This document shows, piece by piece, positions 1 through 11,700 of a DNA stretch of 64,000 nt. This stretch comes from Bryoerythrophyllum caledonicum (lineage: Eukaryota > Streptophyta > Bryopsida > Pottiales > Pottiaceae). Within the stretch, counting starts at the first letter, position 1; every line of letters starts with the position of its first letter. The notes under the pieces were generated by a model. It ran no database searches, had not been told where the DNA came from, and saw only the letters and a list, made by a program, of their open reading frames with translations. A program made the translations under genes and the position numbers. The stretch is from contig OZ020517.1 in the NCBI GenBank assembly GCA_963971425.1, positions 6,016,501 through 6,080,500 on the forward strand. The letters are read 5' to 3'.

Positions 1-1
1 T

Positions 2-133
2 CAAGAGAGATCCCTAGAAATTCTTGAGAAGATGGCAGAAACTAGTGTAGGATTAATGAGAAACTTTGAGAGAACAAATGAACTCTAAGAGAGAGTAGAT
101 CAACAATTTGATCGCCTAATCAATAAGCTCTAG
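2..133 (+). pseudogene. 3' end of a protein tail, possibly the Harbinger partner ORF
   Basis: Frame 2 from the left edge encodes a charged, coiled-coil-like tail (…LEILEKMAETSVGLMRNFE…) with an in-frame TAA at 86-88 and a second stop at 131-133. It runs tail-to-tail into the transposase, whose stop lies at 136-138, leaving two bases between them. PIF/Harbinger transposons carry a second Myb/SANT-like gene whose product helps the transposase bind DNA and enter the nucleus. The position and helical tail fit that role, but the diagnostic SANT domain would lie outside the window. The assignment is inference, and it is unclear whether the first TAA is the true end or a lesion. Confidence 0.35.
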
Positions 134-135
134 TT

Positions 136-1584
136 TTACTCCGACTCAGAAATCGAACCACTAGAGCTACAATCCTCGAATTCAACCTTTGATTTTTGAG
201 CCAAATGAGCCTTGTAAAAACTGTCCGCTAATACCAAATGGACTTGTGTTGCTTCAGCTAGCATATCCTTCATTTTTTGAGCTCGCTCATTTTTGGTTTC
301 TTCATGTTCTTCATTGTCTTCCTCCATTTCTTCTTCTTCTCTCGGTTCTATGAATGGTGTGTATTCTGCTTCAGGATTGACTTTTTGTAATTCTCTCATT
401 TCCCTCAATGAAGACTCCAAGACTTTAAACATGTCTACTTCTCGCAAATCACCTAGACTTCTATTAGCCTCTTCCTGCAACTCCATCTCAGCATCCTTTG
501 CCCATTCCATGTTGAATTCGTCATTTTCCATAATACACAAATTATGGAGACATAATGCAGCAGTTACCACATCCGGTACATTTTGAAGCGGCATGTCAAT
601 TTTTTTCAGTAGTATACGCCATCTACCCTTTAAAATACCAAATGCCCTTTCAACCGCCATTCGAGTGCTCGATTGGATAAAGTTCCAATGAGCCTTTTTC
701 CTAGGCAAACCTTCCCTCTCTCCTTTGAATGGTGAGTAAAACCAAGGCCGCATAGGATATGCGGCATCACCTATAAACTTAAAAGGTAAAAATGAACCCT
801 TCATGGTTTTTTTCCCTATTTCTGATTTCTGAAATAGAGCCCAATCATGAATTCTTCCAGCCCATCCAAAGTCATAGTCCCAAAACTTACATTCCGCATC
901 TACAACCCCTTGGAGTAAACATGAATAAAAACCTTTTCTATAATAATAAGCTACAAGATCTTGAGATGGTGCTGGAATAGGAATATGACTTCCATCTATT
1001 GCACCTAATATGTAGGGTATGTCGTATAATGCTTCAAAACCCGAAGCAATCTCCTTCATCATTGTAAGCCTGGGCTTCTTAAAAACCAATGGTCGTAAAT
1101 GAATTCTAATTGCTTTACAACATTCCCTCACAATCACCGAAGTAGTACTTAAACCTATTCCAAATAAATCTCCAATCATGGCTAAAGTATTTCCTGTTGC
1201 CAATCGCGATAACGTTACAACGAGCCTACATTCGACGGTAATACTCTTCCTAAGTTTTGTATCCTTTCTCCTCAAAACAGGCCCCCAAAGATTACACAAA
1301 TATTTAAAAGTGGATGGACTTACCCTCATTTGCTTTTGAAACTCTCTCTCCGAATAAGACCCCATAAGACTATGCTCCAAAAAACCTCCATACCTTTGAA
1401 ATTGCCAACAAGACCTCCCAAAATCCACCCTCCGTCTTTGAGCCATAAAAACCGCCATCACCATCATTTGAACATTTTGTTGAAATATTGCAAGTTTTTG
1501 CATTGCCAAAATGCCCACTATAACATACTTCATCACCATAAACACCGAAAGAAGAACAAGGATACGTTCCCTTCTAGAAGCCAT
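136..1584 (-). CDS. PIF/Harbinger transposase (HARBI1-like DDE nuclease)
   Basis: An uninterrupted 482-residue protein, the usual length for the family. It is a nuclear DDE nuclease that cuts and pastes its own element. Catalytic residues are visible as Asp197 in GAIDGSH, Asp247 in GRIHDW and Glu312 in MAVERAFG, with the conserved GDAAYP block between them and LKGRWR after the Glu. An N-terminal helical region (about 75-165) resembles the HTH-like segment of the family. The C-terminal tail is acidic (an EEEEMEED run) and ends in a Ser-rich stretch. I chose the Met at 1584 because the 44 upstream residues from the ATG at 1716 look unlike the family. HDW replaces the commoner HDS/HDA after the second Asp. 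Lack of lesions suggests a young copy. Confidence 0.9.
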   Translation of the reverse strand: MASRRERILVLLSVFMVMKYVIVGILAMQKLAIFQQNVQMMVMAVFMAQRRRVDFGRSCWQFQRYGGFLEHSLMGSYSEREFQKQMRVSPSTFKYLCNLWGPVLRRKDTKLRKSITVECRLVVTLSRLATGNTLAMIGDLFGIGLSTTSVIVRECCKAIRIHLRPLVFKKPRLTMMKEIASGFEALYDIPYILGAIDGSHIPIPAPSQDLVAYYYRKGFYSCLLQGVVDAECKFWDYDFGWAGRIHDWALFQKSEIGKKTMKGSFLPFKFIGDAAYPMRPWFYSPFKGEREGLPRKKAHWNFIQSSTRMAVERAFGILKGRWRILLKKIDMPLQNVPDVVTAALCLHNLCIMENDEFNMEWAKDAEMELQEEANRSLGDLREVDMFKVLESSLREMRELQKVNPEAEYTPFIEPREEEEMEEDNEEHEETKNERAQKMKDMLAEATQVHLVLADSFYKAHLAQKSKVEFEDCSSSGSISESE

Positions 1585-1865
1585 GGTAAAAGAATGAGAG
1601 GTAAATTTCAGCAAATTGTTCCATTCATATAGTAAGAAATGAATGGAATCTTGGCGAATGGTATGGGGTTTGGCCACTCCACTTGGCCTTTGGGGCTTCA
1701 TACCACAACCGGCCAAACCTTCAATCTATATTATTTAATGTATGTTTTTGGCAAAAAAGTTTGGCGTCTCGCCATAGTTTGGCCACTCATTTTGACGGTC
1801 GACCTCTCAACTTGGGCATAGTGTGAAGCGGCCCTAATCCTTTGTCTAGTAGGCATCGTTTTAGT

Positions 1866-1918
1866 AAGTGGAACGAATAGACACTCTATTCACGCCGGCC
1901 TCCTTTTGGAGACCGGAG
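1866..1918 (+). repeat. 3'-end motif shared with 51.3 and 51.6 kb
   Basis: The segment GAACGAATAGACACTCTATT, followed by CACGCC and a GGAGACCGG-like block, recurs at 51339-51398 and in weaker form at 51610-51680. In each case it leads directly into TTCTTCTTC. This looks like the 3' end of a retroelement, possibly the dual-endonuclease family at 42-51 kb, in which case this is a severely 5'-truncated copy. The family link is inference. Confidence 0.5.
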
Positions 1919-2163
1919 TTCTTCTTCTTCTTCTTCTTCTTCTTCTTCTTCTTCTTCTTCTTCTTCTTCTTCTTCTTCTTCTTCTTCTTCTTCTTCTTCT
2001 TCTTCTTCTTCTTCTTCTTCTTCTTCTTCTTCTTCTTCTTCTTCTTCTTCTTCTTCTTCTTCTTCTTCTTCTTCTTCTTCTTCTTCTTCTTCTTCTTCTT
2101 CTTCTTCTTCTTCTTCTTCTTCTTCTTCTTCTTCTTCTTCTTCTTCTTCTTCTTCTTCTTCTT

Positions 2164-2193
<30 letters not shown>
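1919..2193 (+). repeat. (TTC)n microsatellite, about 92 units
   Basis: An apparently uninterrupted TTC/CTT run of 275 bp. The homologous spot at 51384 has only five units, so the long tract here looks like expansion of a short retroelement tail. Reading frames through it (poly-Phe, poly-Leu, poly-Lys, poly-Arg) are artefacts. Confidence 0.98.
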
Positions 2194-2195
<2 letters not shown>

Positions 2196-3779
2196 CAACA
2201 ACCATCTTACTTTAGATGGCATTTTCAGCCAATAAAAGATAAAGAAATGTTATGAACGAGCCATGTCTAGTCATTTATTTGCTAAAAAATAGGAGTAGAT
2301 TCCCAACAATATTCTATGAATTGTATAATTACGTTGCTAAATTTTTCAAAGCACTCATGCAACCACAAGTTGTGCAACATACTTGACATACAATTTGCAT
2401 GCTTGTTGCACTTGGCTCATTATAGTACGTATCAATCTACAACTCATATTGCCTCCCGCATTTTGATCCCAATACAAGGGCCTATTTGCGCAACATTTGT
2501 CAATGGATTTAATATACCTCATGAACATAAAAGGAATCAAAGTGAACATCATTGTGGATGATCAAGGCTTTGACAACAACATTAATAATATTGACAACCT
2601 ATTTCAGGAGAACATTAAATTTTCAACTTGCTCACAAATAGCGTAGTAGGATAACTAGACTAAACTTGCTCACAAATAGCGTACCACTAGACTAAACATA
2701 AATTTCAGTGTAGCGTTGAGTATAATCTCTACTTGCATTGAAAACCACCAACAATCTATAAGGCATAACATACATCCTAGTTCAAACTACAACATGATCT
2801 TAGACTCTTTCTTAAAGCCATAATGTGATAAAGAAATCTATAATGTGAAAGATTTTACTAGAAATTTATTTACAAACTTTTGATTACAAATTTTAGTTTT
2901 GAAATGTCTTCTTCAATACATCAATAGATGCTCTAAACTTTGTATAAAAGAAAAGTTTCTTTACAACTCAACAATGTTATAGCTACCTAAATTTCAAGTA
3001 CTAGTATGTAAATTAACTTATTATGTTTCCACCAAGCTTGCAATAAATTTATTCCATGTTTTTTTAACATGGGACACTATGCAAAGTCATGCTTGTCTCA
3101 TTTTTTCAAAATAACAAAATACTATCAAATAGACTTCTTCAATCTAGAAGGTTTAGGGTCATGGTTGACCAAGCTAGTATAAAAAACTTGTCACAAAGGC
3201 TGTAGGGCCAATATCACGAGCATTCTTTTCCTTCCTAGTGCCAACTTAGATTCGATTTTGGATTTTTGATGATGGAATGTAATTGCTAACTTCTTCAACA
3301 TTACAGACTTTGAAATTTTTAGAATTTTTCCTTATGGTTCGACCAAGAGAAGTATATCTATCATTACTACATACCTGTCACAAGTATCTTAAATCGAACA
3401 AATATACTTCTTTTGAGAGGTTCACGAGGTAAAATACTTTGAAATTTTTAGGACACTTTCATACCATAATTTGTTCACACATTATGATTGAAAATTCTAA
3501 ATCGGAAACTTAAATTTAGTTTTATTGGTAGAAAACATGCTATTTTTTACGACTCCTAGATTAGGAATTAATGTTGGTTTTTCTCCAAATTTGGATCAAA
3601 CCTTCTACACCATACAAAAAATTATCTTGACACCTTAGTTTTTCCTTAAAAAAAATATTTTTCCATCATTTTTGTGAAAACATGATTTTGGTGCTCTAAT
3701 TCAACATATATATTTTGCAGTATATATGATATATTTTTTAAGTATACTTTGTCTTGGTTTAGGGTTGGGCCACCTACAT
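2194..3779. other. AT-rich intergenic DNA without a recognisable gene
   Basis: No supported gene. A 21-bp direct repeat (AACTTGCTCACAAATAGCGT plus A) occurs at 2625-2645 and 2663-2683, a 38-bp period that includes a shared ACTAGACTAAAC. Short ORFs around 2316-2561 lack homology that I recognise. Confidence 0.6.
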
Positions 3780-4995
3780 AACGACACATGTTGAATCAAC
3801 GACATCCCTTGTGTTGTATGACTTGCGCTGCAACGAGCTTGCTTTTTGGAATTGCCCTCCTACTCGCCTTGAATTTGCTCCCTATTGCCGCTCATGCTCC
3901 CTCCGAGGCTCCTTGGTGGTGGCTTATGCCTGGCACAACTATGTCTGAGGTTTCATGGCCATGGCTCATGGCTCTTTGTCGCTATGGCTGGTGTTGCCTC
4001 GTTATAGCCAAGTTTTTGCCTTCTCTCCCCTCTAATGAAATTTTGCACTAACTCAATTTGGGGAATAGACGAGGTGTATTCAAAAAATATCCTCAGATCC
4101 GCTTTTCCTACCCATAAATCATCCTGCATCTTCCTCCAAGCACGCTAATGCTTCAATGGCCTCAGCTTCATGGAGGTGTTGGGTCTAATCTTTTTGGCCT
4201 CCTTCGCATCTGTTGCTCCAAGAGTATTTCTTTCTAGTAGGTATGATGTCCCCCCCTGTCTTTGCGATCTCAGCGTCCGCTTGATGCAAGGCTATCCGGT
4301 GGGCCATCGGAGTTGTCGTCTAATGGTACGAAGGCGTGGATGCTAGGCCAGGAGTGCCGTGTAACCGGGCAACAATGAAGCATCTCCTACTAGTGTGCTT
4401 TGAGGTTCCTTGCTCGATGGAGGAGAGGCGAATGATCCTAGCCGGCCAGGGAGGTGTCGGTCCTTCTCTAGGTGGAGTGATTAGCTCCGGTCATGCTCCC
4501 TCTCTAGTGCAATCACATCCAGCTGCTCCAATGTCGGCGTCCGTGGAATGGTTGGATCGTTGTTGGTGTTGGCTCTCTGTCTTCTTGTTGTTGCCCTCTC
4601 GTCTTCCTTAGTATTATCTACTCTCGTGCCACTAGGTTTTCTTGGGCTGTTGTCCTCTCTTGCCGCCCGTGAACCATCGATATTGAAGTTGGTTACGCCT
4701 TGGCAATCACACCCTCTTCGCTTTTGACACAAGGTTAGGGTTCGTCCCTCGATGCACCCTCTTTACCTAGCACATTCTCTCAGGGTCTCCCTAGGTGCCC
4801 AACCCTCCCTAGCGAGCACATTGTGTGGTAACGCGCCTACTAGGCTCCAACAACCGCTGCCTTCTACCGCCAACTTGTCCTCTTCTTCTTCTGGCTCAAT
4901 GTCCATATTTACCACCACCTCAAGGTAATATGATTATTACCATCCATGAATGGTGTGCACAATCCACATTCCGGCTTCTGATTTATTTCCACAAA
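3780..4995. other. GC-richer island with short ORFs, unassigned
   Basis: Base composition changes sharply from the AT-rich surroundings. Short open stretches exist on both strands (for example 3788-4051 plus, 4336-4611 plus, 4481-4732 minus), but none shows a domain that I recognise. The minus-strand 4481-4732 peptide is Arg- and Glu-rich. This could be a decayed retroelement or an exon relic. Confidence 0.35.
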
Positions 4996-6732
4996 CAAAC
5001 TCTCTAGATGCCTCCAGGTAGGCTCAAGAGGAAGAAAGGCGCATTGGATTCTCTTAGTCTACTTTCCCACTTGAAACACATGGAAAATGACATAGGAATT
5101 TCATGAGAGATTTTGTCACACGTCTATGTTTACTAGGCCACAATCCATACATTCAATGGACTAGTACCATATCGTGCTCTGGCTTGAGAGAAGAATAATT
5201 AGTTAGAAGTAGCCTCTGCATTCTATATGTAGAAATCATCTAAACAGTAGTGAAAACTTAGTTCAAACTTGTAGAAACTCAGTATCTTATGGATCAATTG
5301 ATTTTTTCCTTATCTTTAATGTCCCACATGTCTTATGCTGGCATTAAGTTCTGAACATATAACATACCACCATGATGATGGAAATTGCTCATTTGAATTC
5401 ACTTACACATTTAAGATTAGATTCAGACACAAAATCTTAAATTGTACCTTGACATGGGGAAGCATCAACTTGAACTGATGGTGATGGTTATCTTTTGTTT
5501 AGATTTTGGTTTATGTAGCTTTTGTAGTTTCTATGGTATATGTCAATTTTATGTCCTCTCTTTAAGGATTTTCCTTATTTTTATACGCTTGCCTATTGGA
5601 GACAACGGACCAAAAAACATGGTTATATTGTATATGTCGACTGTACTATTATAATTTATTACTCATTTACACTTGAAATATATTAACATAATTATAATAT
5701 CATAGTCCAAGTACATAATACAAAAAATGATATTTGAAATTTGAGTTTAGTATATAGTTGCTTATTTTTTGGCAAATGCACAAGAATAGATATACATACT
5801 TCAAAAAAATTAGTATAGTATTTTATTTTACTTTAGTATTTAATTTCAATTGCTGATAAACTTAATTTTAGTATTCAACTTGATAGTTATACTATTTTCT
5901 AATAAAAATTAGGATTTATGATTGGATTAAAAGAATTATTTAAAAACTTTTTCTAACCAATAGAATTTGGATAGTCTATTGTAGTAAAATATTTTCTTAA
6001 AATATTTTTATAGGTAATATAATGTTGTTAAACTATTTTTTTTACTTCAAACATGTTCTACAGTCTCATTTTTTAATAAAAAAAGAATGATAATATGCTA
6101 GCTTATATTTGATTTATACTAAAGGATGTTTTAATTATTGATCTAATTATCTTCTTTTAATTTTATAGATATTGATGCAACTTATATTTGAGAATAATTG
6201 GTAATATGTTTTATAAAAAAAATTGATTAGCATTTTTAAGTATTCATTTAAATAATAATAATATTTTTAGATTTATAATTGTTGATGATACTAGTTAATA
6301 TTTTCAAGCTAATTTTTTTAAAAAGAAACAATATTATTATTATTATTTTAACAAAATAAATTATAATACATATTTTTCTTTTAATTGAAGTCAATTTGAT
6401 ATCTAATGTAATAAAAACTATTTAATATGTATTATAGTCCTTAGAAAAACTTTGTACAACAACTTACGACTGATAAATTTTTTTAATTCTTATACAAGGA
6501 GTATAGAAGGAATTTTGTTTTTCCGTCTCCAACTCTAGATTCTTTCCACACTTAAAAAAACTTGCACAAAAACTTTCATGAAATTTGACCTTACAAATTA
6601 AGTGATTATAGTGTTTAGAGGAAAATAAACATTTCCTTCCTTTGTGTATAAAGGATTATTAGACTTTGACTTCATCCAATGTTAAAATTTTGTACTCATG
6701 AGGATCTAAATTTATTTTTCTTGAGATTGTAG
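4996..6732. other. AT-rich intergenic DNA
   Basis: I see nothing coding here. Runs of A/T and short ATT/TAA repeats dominate, notably at 5640-6470. Confidence 0.6.
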
Positions 6733-6812
6733 ATGATTTGCTTGTGTTCACCATTAAATAATGGTTTCTTGTATACATAACCATTATTTAATGGTGAACA
6801 CAAGCAAATCAT
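6733..6812. repeat. Perfect inverted repeat, 34-bp arms and 12-nt loop
   Basis: The left arm 6733-6766 begins ATGATTTGCTTGTGTTCACC. The right arm 6779-6812 is its exact reverse complement. The loop is TCTTGTATACAT. Transcribed RNA would fold into a mismatch-free hairpin. It may be a foldback MITE, a small-RNA precursor or a recent inverted duplication. Confidence 0.9.
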
Positions 6813-8550
6813 TTAAAGTAAAACTATACTAAGGATGGGGGGTCAAATATTGTAAAAGTTAATACTTCAAACTTTTATGGAGAAAATATATTATAAAATC
6901 AAAATCCAAAAAATGAAAACAAACTTGGTTTATGTTACATCTTTTCATGCAATAATAAAATAAATAAAAGGATACAAATCTCTAAGTTCAACATAGAAAA
7001 ATTAAAACAAAATAAATTACGTATCAAATTGTTAAAACTTTCAACTTTCTTTGATATAATTTTTTTTACACTACTCATCTATTCTTATATCATTTTATAA
7101 TTTTAGAAAAATCTTAATGTCAATAATATTAGTTCTTTGTATAAAAAATCCCAATTGTAATTGAAATTTTAAGCATTTAGTATTAGTTTTCAATTCACAA
7201 AAGATAACTAATATTCATGGTACATCATGACTTCAATTTTATCCTCAAAGGAGGCAAAACTACCAACTTGAGTTTAAGGACCACCAAGTTTCTTCCATAC
7301 ATGATAAGGATCATTTTAATATCCAAGTTTTATGATTTGGAAATCATAAGCAATAATATAGAATGAGAGAACAATGTAGCATGAAAGAACAAAGTATACA
7401 TTTTCAATCAATTACACATTCAACACAACTCTATGTCCTTCTATACACATGTAATATGTGCCACTATCTTTAACATTTGCGCACATTCATGGAGTTGTTA
7501 ATAAATAGTGGCTTTGTCCTATATGGTTGGCACTAGGCTCCAAACCATGTACTATATGCAATTGCATTGTCTTAGACTATGTTGAGAACTTGTGGCGTGG
7601 GGGGGCAATTTGATTTGGCATTGGAAATTGTCGTGATAGCCAAATTTGTGCATATGCCAGATGTCTACCCTCGTCCGCTTGGTATTCTATGCTATATTTA
7701 GTGGTGCAATTGTAGTACAAAATGTTTTTGAAAGTTATAAAAAAGCTCTATCTTATTTTAGCATCTATCTTATTTTAGCATCTATCTTATTACTATATAT
7801 CCATTTTTAGATTTTTCTTTTAATATAGTGAGGGTGCCATATGTCTCATTTTGGTATAAAATCATCATCTTTAGAATAATTTCTTATAATATTAATTTTT
7901 ATAACTAGAAATAATGACAAATTTCTATCTACATAGTCCTATACAAAGATATTTATATGTAAACTTTACTTATTATTGTATACCATTACTATATATTGAT
8001 GCAAATATTATTGCAATTATAATATCTTCATCTCTTATAAATATTGTTGCAATAATGATGTATACATTATCGCCAAAGTATAATATAACTACCTAACATT
8101 AGAAGGAATAGTCCATTTCAACATCTTTCCTTAAAGATAATGGAAGTAACATTGTGTATGATACTCCATACTTCCATAAATAATTTAGAATTTAATAAGA
8201 AAGTGCTAGGATGTCAGCCATGCACCATGAGTGGTGAGCTATGAGCAATGATAATTTTAGGAAAATTTAACAGACCTTTTATAGAATGAACGTTAAAAAT
8301 TATAGACATCTGGCAAAAGTGTTTGAAAGATATTCGTGTACATTTTTAGTGTGCTTTAAACTAAATTTCAAACGTGATTCCTAATGTACCATTTTTCCAT
8401 TGGAAATAGTGTGACTTGTGACTACTTTCCATGACTAACTTGCTTTTGTATGCAATTATACAAGTGTAACGTCTTTAGCGATTGGAATTGCCAACATAAC
8501 CAATCTAATGATGTACACTCCATCTTGTCTTCAAGACAACTTTCTTTACT
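6813..8550. other. AT-rich intergenic DNA
   Basis: No gene recognised. A short tandem array with a 17-bp unit (ATCTTATTTTAGCATCT, about 2.5 copies) lies at 7748-7790. Confidence 0.55.
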
Positions 8551-8747
8551 AAAAGATGAAAAAAAAGAGAAAAAATTATCACCTGAATGATAGTGGGGAG
8601 ATATCCAATATATGAATCTCCAAATGGAATGGTCGCAAGTTCGATTCATGGCTATAAAATCTTCTCCTACCTGACAGGATTGCCTCAAGTTACCAATATA
8701 GCAACTCTTGTGTGCCAAAAATTAAAAAAATAAAAAAGATGAAAAAA
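8551..8747 (+). mobile_element. tRNA-derived SINE with 14-bp target duplication
   Basis: The body (8565-8733, about 169 bp) is flanked by AAAAGATGAAAAAA at 8551-8564 and 8734-8747. A B-box-like GTTCGATTC lies at 8638-8646. An A-box-like GATAGTGGGGAG lies about 40 bp upstream, so an internal Pol III promoter is likely. The 3' end, CTTGTGTGCCAAAAATTAAA and onward, matches the 3' end of the L1-type LINE at 33533-33568. This implies that the SINE borrows that LINE's reverse transcriptase. Confidence 0.75.
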
Positions 8748-11700
8748 TTGCATGATGAATGAATTGTAATACATGAACAAATGAGGATCAATCTACTACG
8801 TATAGGGTTTAAGGTCTAGGGTTTAGGATTTAAAGTAGGTCGTGCGAGCCATCTCACCATGTCACTGTTGGAGTATGGCAGGTGCAAATGTGGAAAGCTT
8901 CATTCTATTGTAATGGAGAAAGTACTAAATTTACATTCGTTAAGATAATCAAGTGTTGCATGTCATATTATACTTCCTATGCAGATCAAGACTTCCTATC
9001 AATTACCACTTCTATTGTTGGAGTCACAATCCACTGGGAAGGCAACTGGGTTCATATCATGAAGTTCTTCAACATATCAATCTACGGTGCATTCAATACA
9101 CAAGAATATTTGTACCTTGGAAGTGTCTAACTAGGTTTCTTAAGGGTTTCTTTGAATCATTTCATCAATCTTAGGATCATTAAAATTGTCAAGAAGTCTA
9201 CTTTTAACTCTTCAAGGACCACCACTACTATATATATGAAAAAAAACTACAAATATTGGTCTCATTCTACATCTGAGTATAGGATCTTGTTATGTACTAC
9301 CATAATGATATATGAGATTTTTCACATGATTTTGACCATTTGAATTAGAAGAGTATAGTATTTAATGCAACTACAATTATGGTTTTTTTGTACCTTGATT
9401 TCAAAAGGTTAACACTCTAAGGTTTTTTGATAAAACGATTTTTTTACACTAAGAAAAGCTTCTAAAATTTACCATTACAATCTAGATGAAGTAAGGTACT
9501 TGTCCAAAAACGTTTGTTGTGTTCAAGGTGTTGAGCATATATGAGACAATTACTTTTTAATTTATCTTGAATGGGTCTTTTCATCATATCCGAGACAATT
9601 CAACAACAAAAAACATATCAATCACACCAAAAAATTTATATGTATAAATATATATCTATATATGTATATATATATATATATAATTTCTTTGTGATCTTGT
9701 TTTCATAGATAATCTTTTTCCAAACAATGAACATAAAAAATTATTTTGTTTTTTTTGAGGTAGGAAAAAAATAAAAGAGCAAAATCTCAAAATTATATGT
9801 CTATTTATATTTAAGAATAAAAGCTTTTTTTGGTGAAGTGTCCACATTTATTGAGTCCTCTCAGTGTGAAATTTTTTCTCTATATAATTTTTTTTTGTAT
9901 AATCTCAAACGAAGCTATGTTGGTTCGTTGTATACAATTCTCAAATTTTTTTAAAGTAACTTGGTAAACTACCCATACTAAAAAAAAATTGCTTTGTATA
10001 GCATAACTTTTTCATCAAATGTTGAATTTGAAAAGGAATTATTCTTCTATGAAGCTTCTAGACATGTCCATTTATAGTAAAAACCTCAAAAGAGAATTGT
10101 TGGAAATTGATACCATATGAATTTGCCATAATTTTTTAATTTTAATTTTTAAAAAACATTTGGCCCTTAGGAGGTTGAATAATTGTTCAAATTCTTGGAT
10201 ACACATGTAAAGACTGCTTCTTAGTTTTTTAAGAGCCATTGATTGCATCCACAAAGATAATTTATAAGTTTGTCTTGCTAAAATGAAATATAATATCTAA
10301 AATTCTAAATGTGCAAATTGGACGACTCGAGTGGTCATAGTATGAAGCTACAAAAGTCATAGTTCATGGGTTTAGTGTTTGATAATTCATAGAAAAAATC
10401 AATAGATATAAAAATATATGCATGCTAAAATCATTAAATTATGAAAAACATGTTAAATTTTTTTCATTAGTTTCATTGTCATAAAAATTTATGATTATAT
10501 ATATTATTTTATTTATTGTTTTTTATTTTAAAGAAAATTAAAAAATTCCTATGGTGCTAGTGATTGTTGAAAGGCTAATAAAAATGATTAAACAACATAA
10601 CTAGATTATGACAATTGGTTTGTATCCAACAATTTATTTTTCTTCATGAATTTTTTATATTGAAAACAATCCATGGCCTATTGAATGAGACTTTGGTCTC
10701 CATTCTCGTCCTACCTATGCCAAGGTTGACAATCAATCTTCTTGGTGCCATTTCTCCTAGTATGTGTTACCATCTAAGCAATTTTGAGAATAAAGACTTT
10801 TGGATCTTGGCCTCTAAAATTAAGGACAAAGAGCCTTCTTAAGCTTTTGCAATTTGATTTGGTGAAAATCCATGTCTTCAATCATTGCTTCTAATATCCA
10901 AGGCACCTCTAATTCATAACAAACATGCCATGAATCGGATATTATGTTGAAGTTTCTTTTGGTCAAATAATGTTCAAAAGTGAAGACTTATAATATCTTC
11001 AAACCTTGGCACAAAGGATGGTGCCAATGCCAAACCGTATATAATTACAAAAAAAAATATAGTCATTAAAAATAATCATAATTTACACGGCTAAATAGAG
11101 GAAGTAGGTAGAAACATATGTTTAGGTGAAGTTAGGCAAAACATTATTTGCCCAACCTTACATATATTTTATAGCTTTGAATTTGTTTAAAGTCTTCATG
11201 TCTTCCTCAATGACCTTAGCATTATAGTTGTTATTTTTGTGAAAGTAAAAAGATTCATTTTGTTTGTTTCAAATACCATAGCTACTTACAACATGATTTT
11301 ATTTTTTAAGAAATGAAAATTTGAGATAATATTGTAAAAAACATAGAAAATGTCTAACATGGTTTATCTAAATCACTTCAAAACATTTTATGTAGCTTTT
11401 TTGCTCAAAATAATGAAACAATCTTTTCAAATTATTCAAATATTTGATAAAGAGGCAATGATAAAGATATGTTGCAAACCTCTATGTTGATTAAAAATAA
11501 TAAAATCATATAGGTGTTTATCTACTAATACGTATAGAGTAGTAGCTTGTTAGTAGTAGTGGAGATGGATAAATAATTAACACTAATATGATGAGACTAG
11601 TGTGACAAAATATGATGAGAGTAGTGTTCCATTGTGAAAAGAAGATTACATACCTCTTTGTCTTTTGGTCAAAAGTTAGAACCACATATTATCAAAACAT

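Larger units (their letters stand above)
1..1834 (-). mobile_element. PIF/Harbinger DNA transposon, right part
   Basis: The element holds the transposase below. Its right end appears to be 1811-1834, which reads inward from the end as GGGCCGCTTCACACTATGCC, the GG/GGG-start style typical of Harbinger termini. The next three bases are TAA (1835-1837), a typical 3-bp Harbinger target duplication. The left terminus and the second TAA are outside the window, so the terminus call rests on one end only. Confidence 0.55.

Noticed and set aside
1861-2235. Long poly-Lys, poly-Arg, poly-Phe and poly-Leu frames
   Set aside because: They are translations of the (TTC)n tract and cannot be real genes.
8812-8832. 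Interstitial telomere array
   Set aside because: Only about three degenerate TTTAGGG-like words, too few to call.
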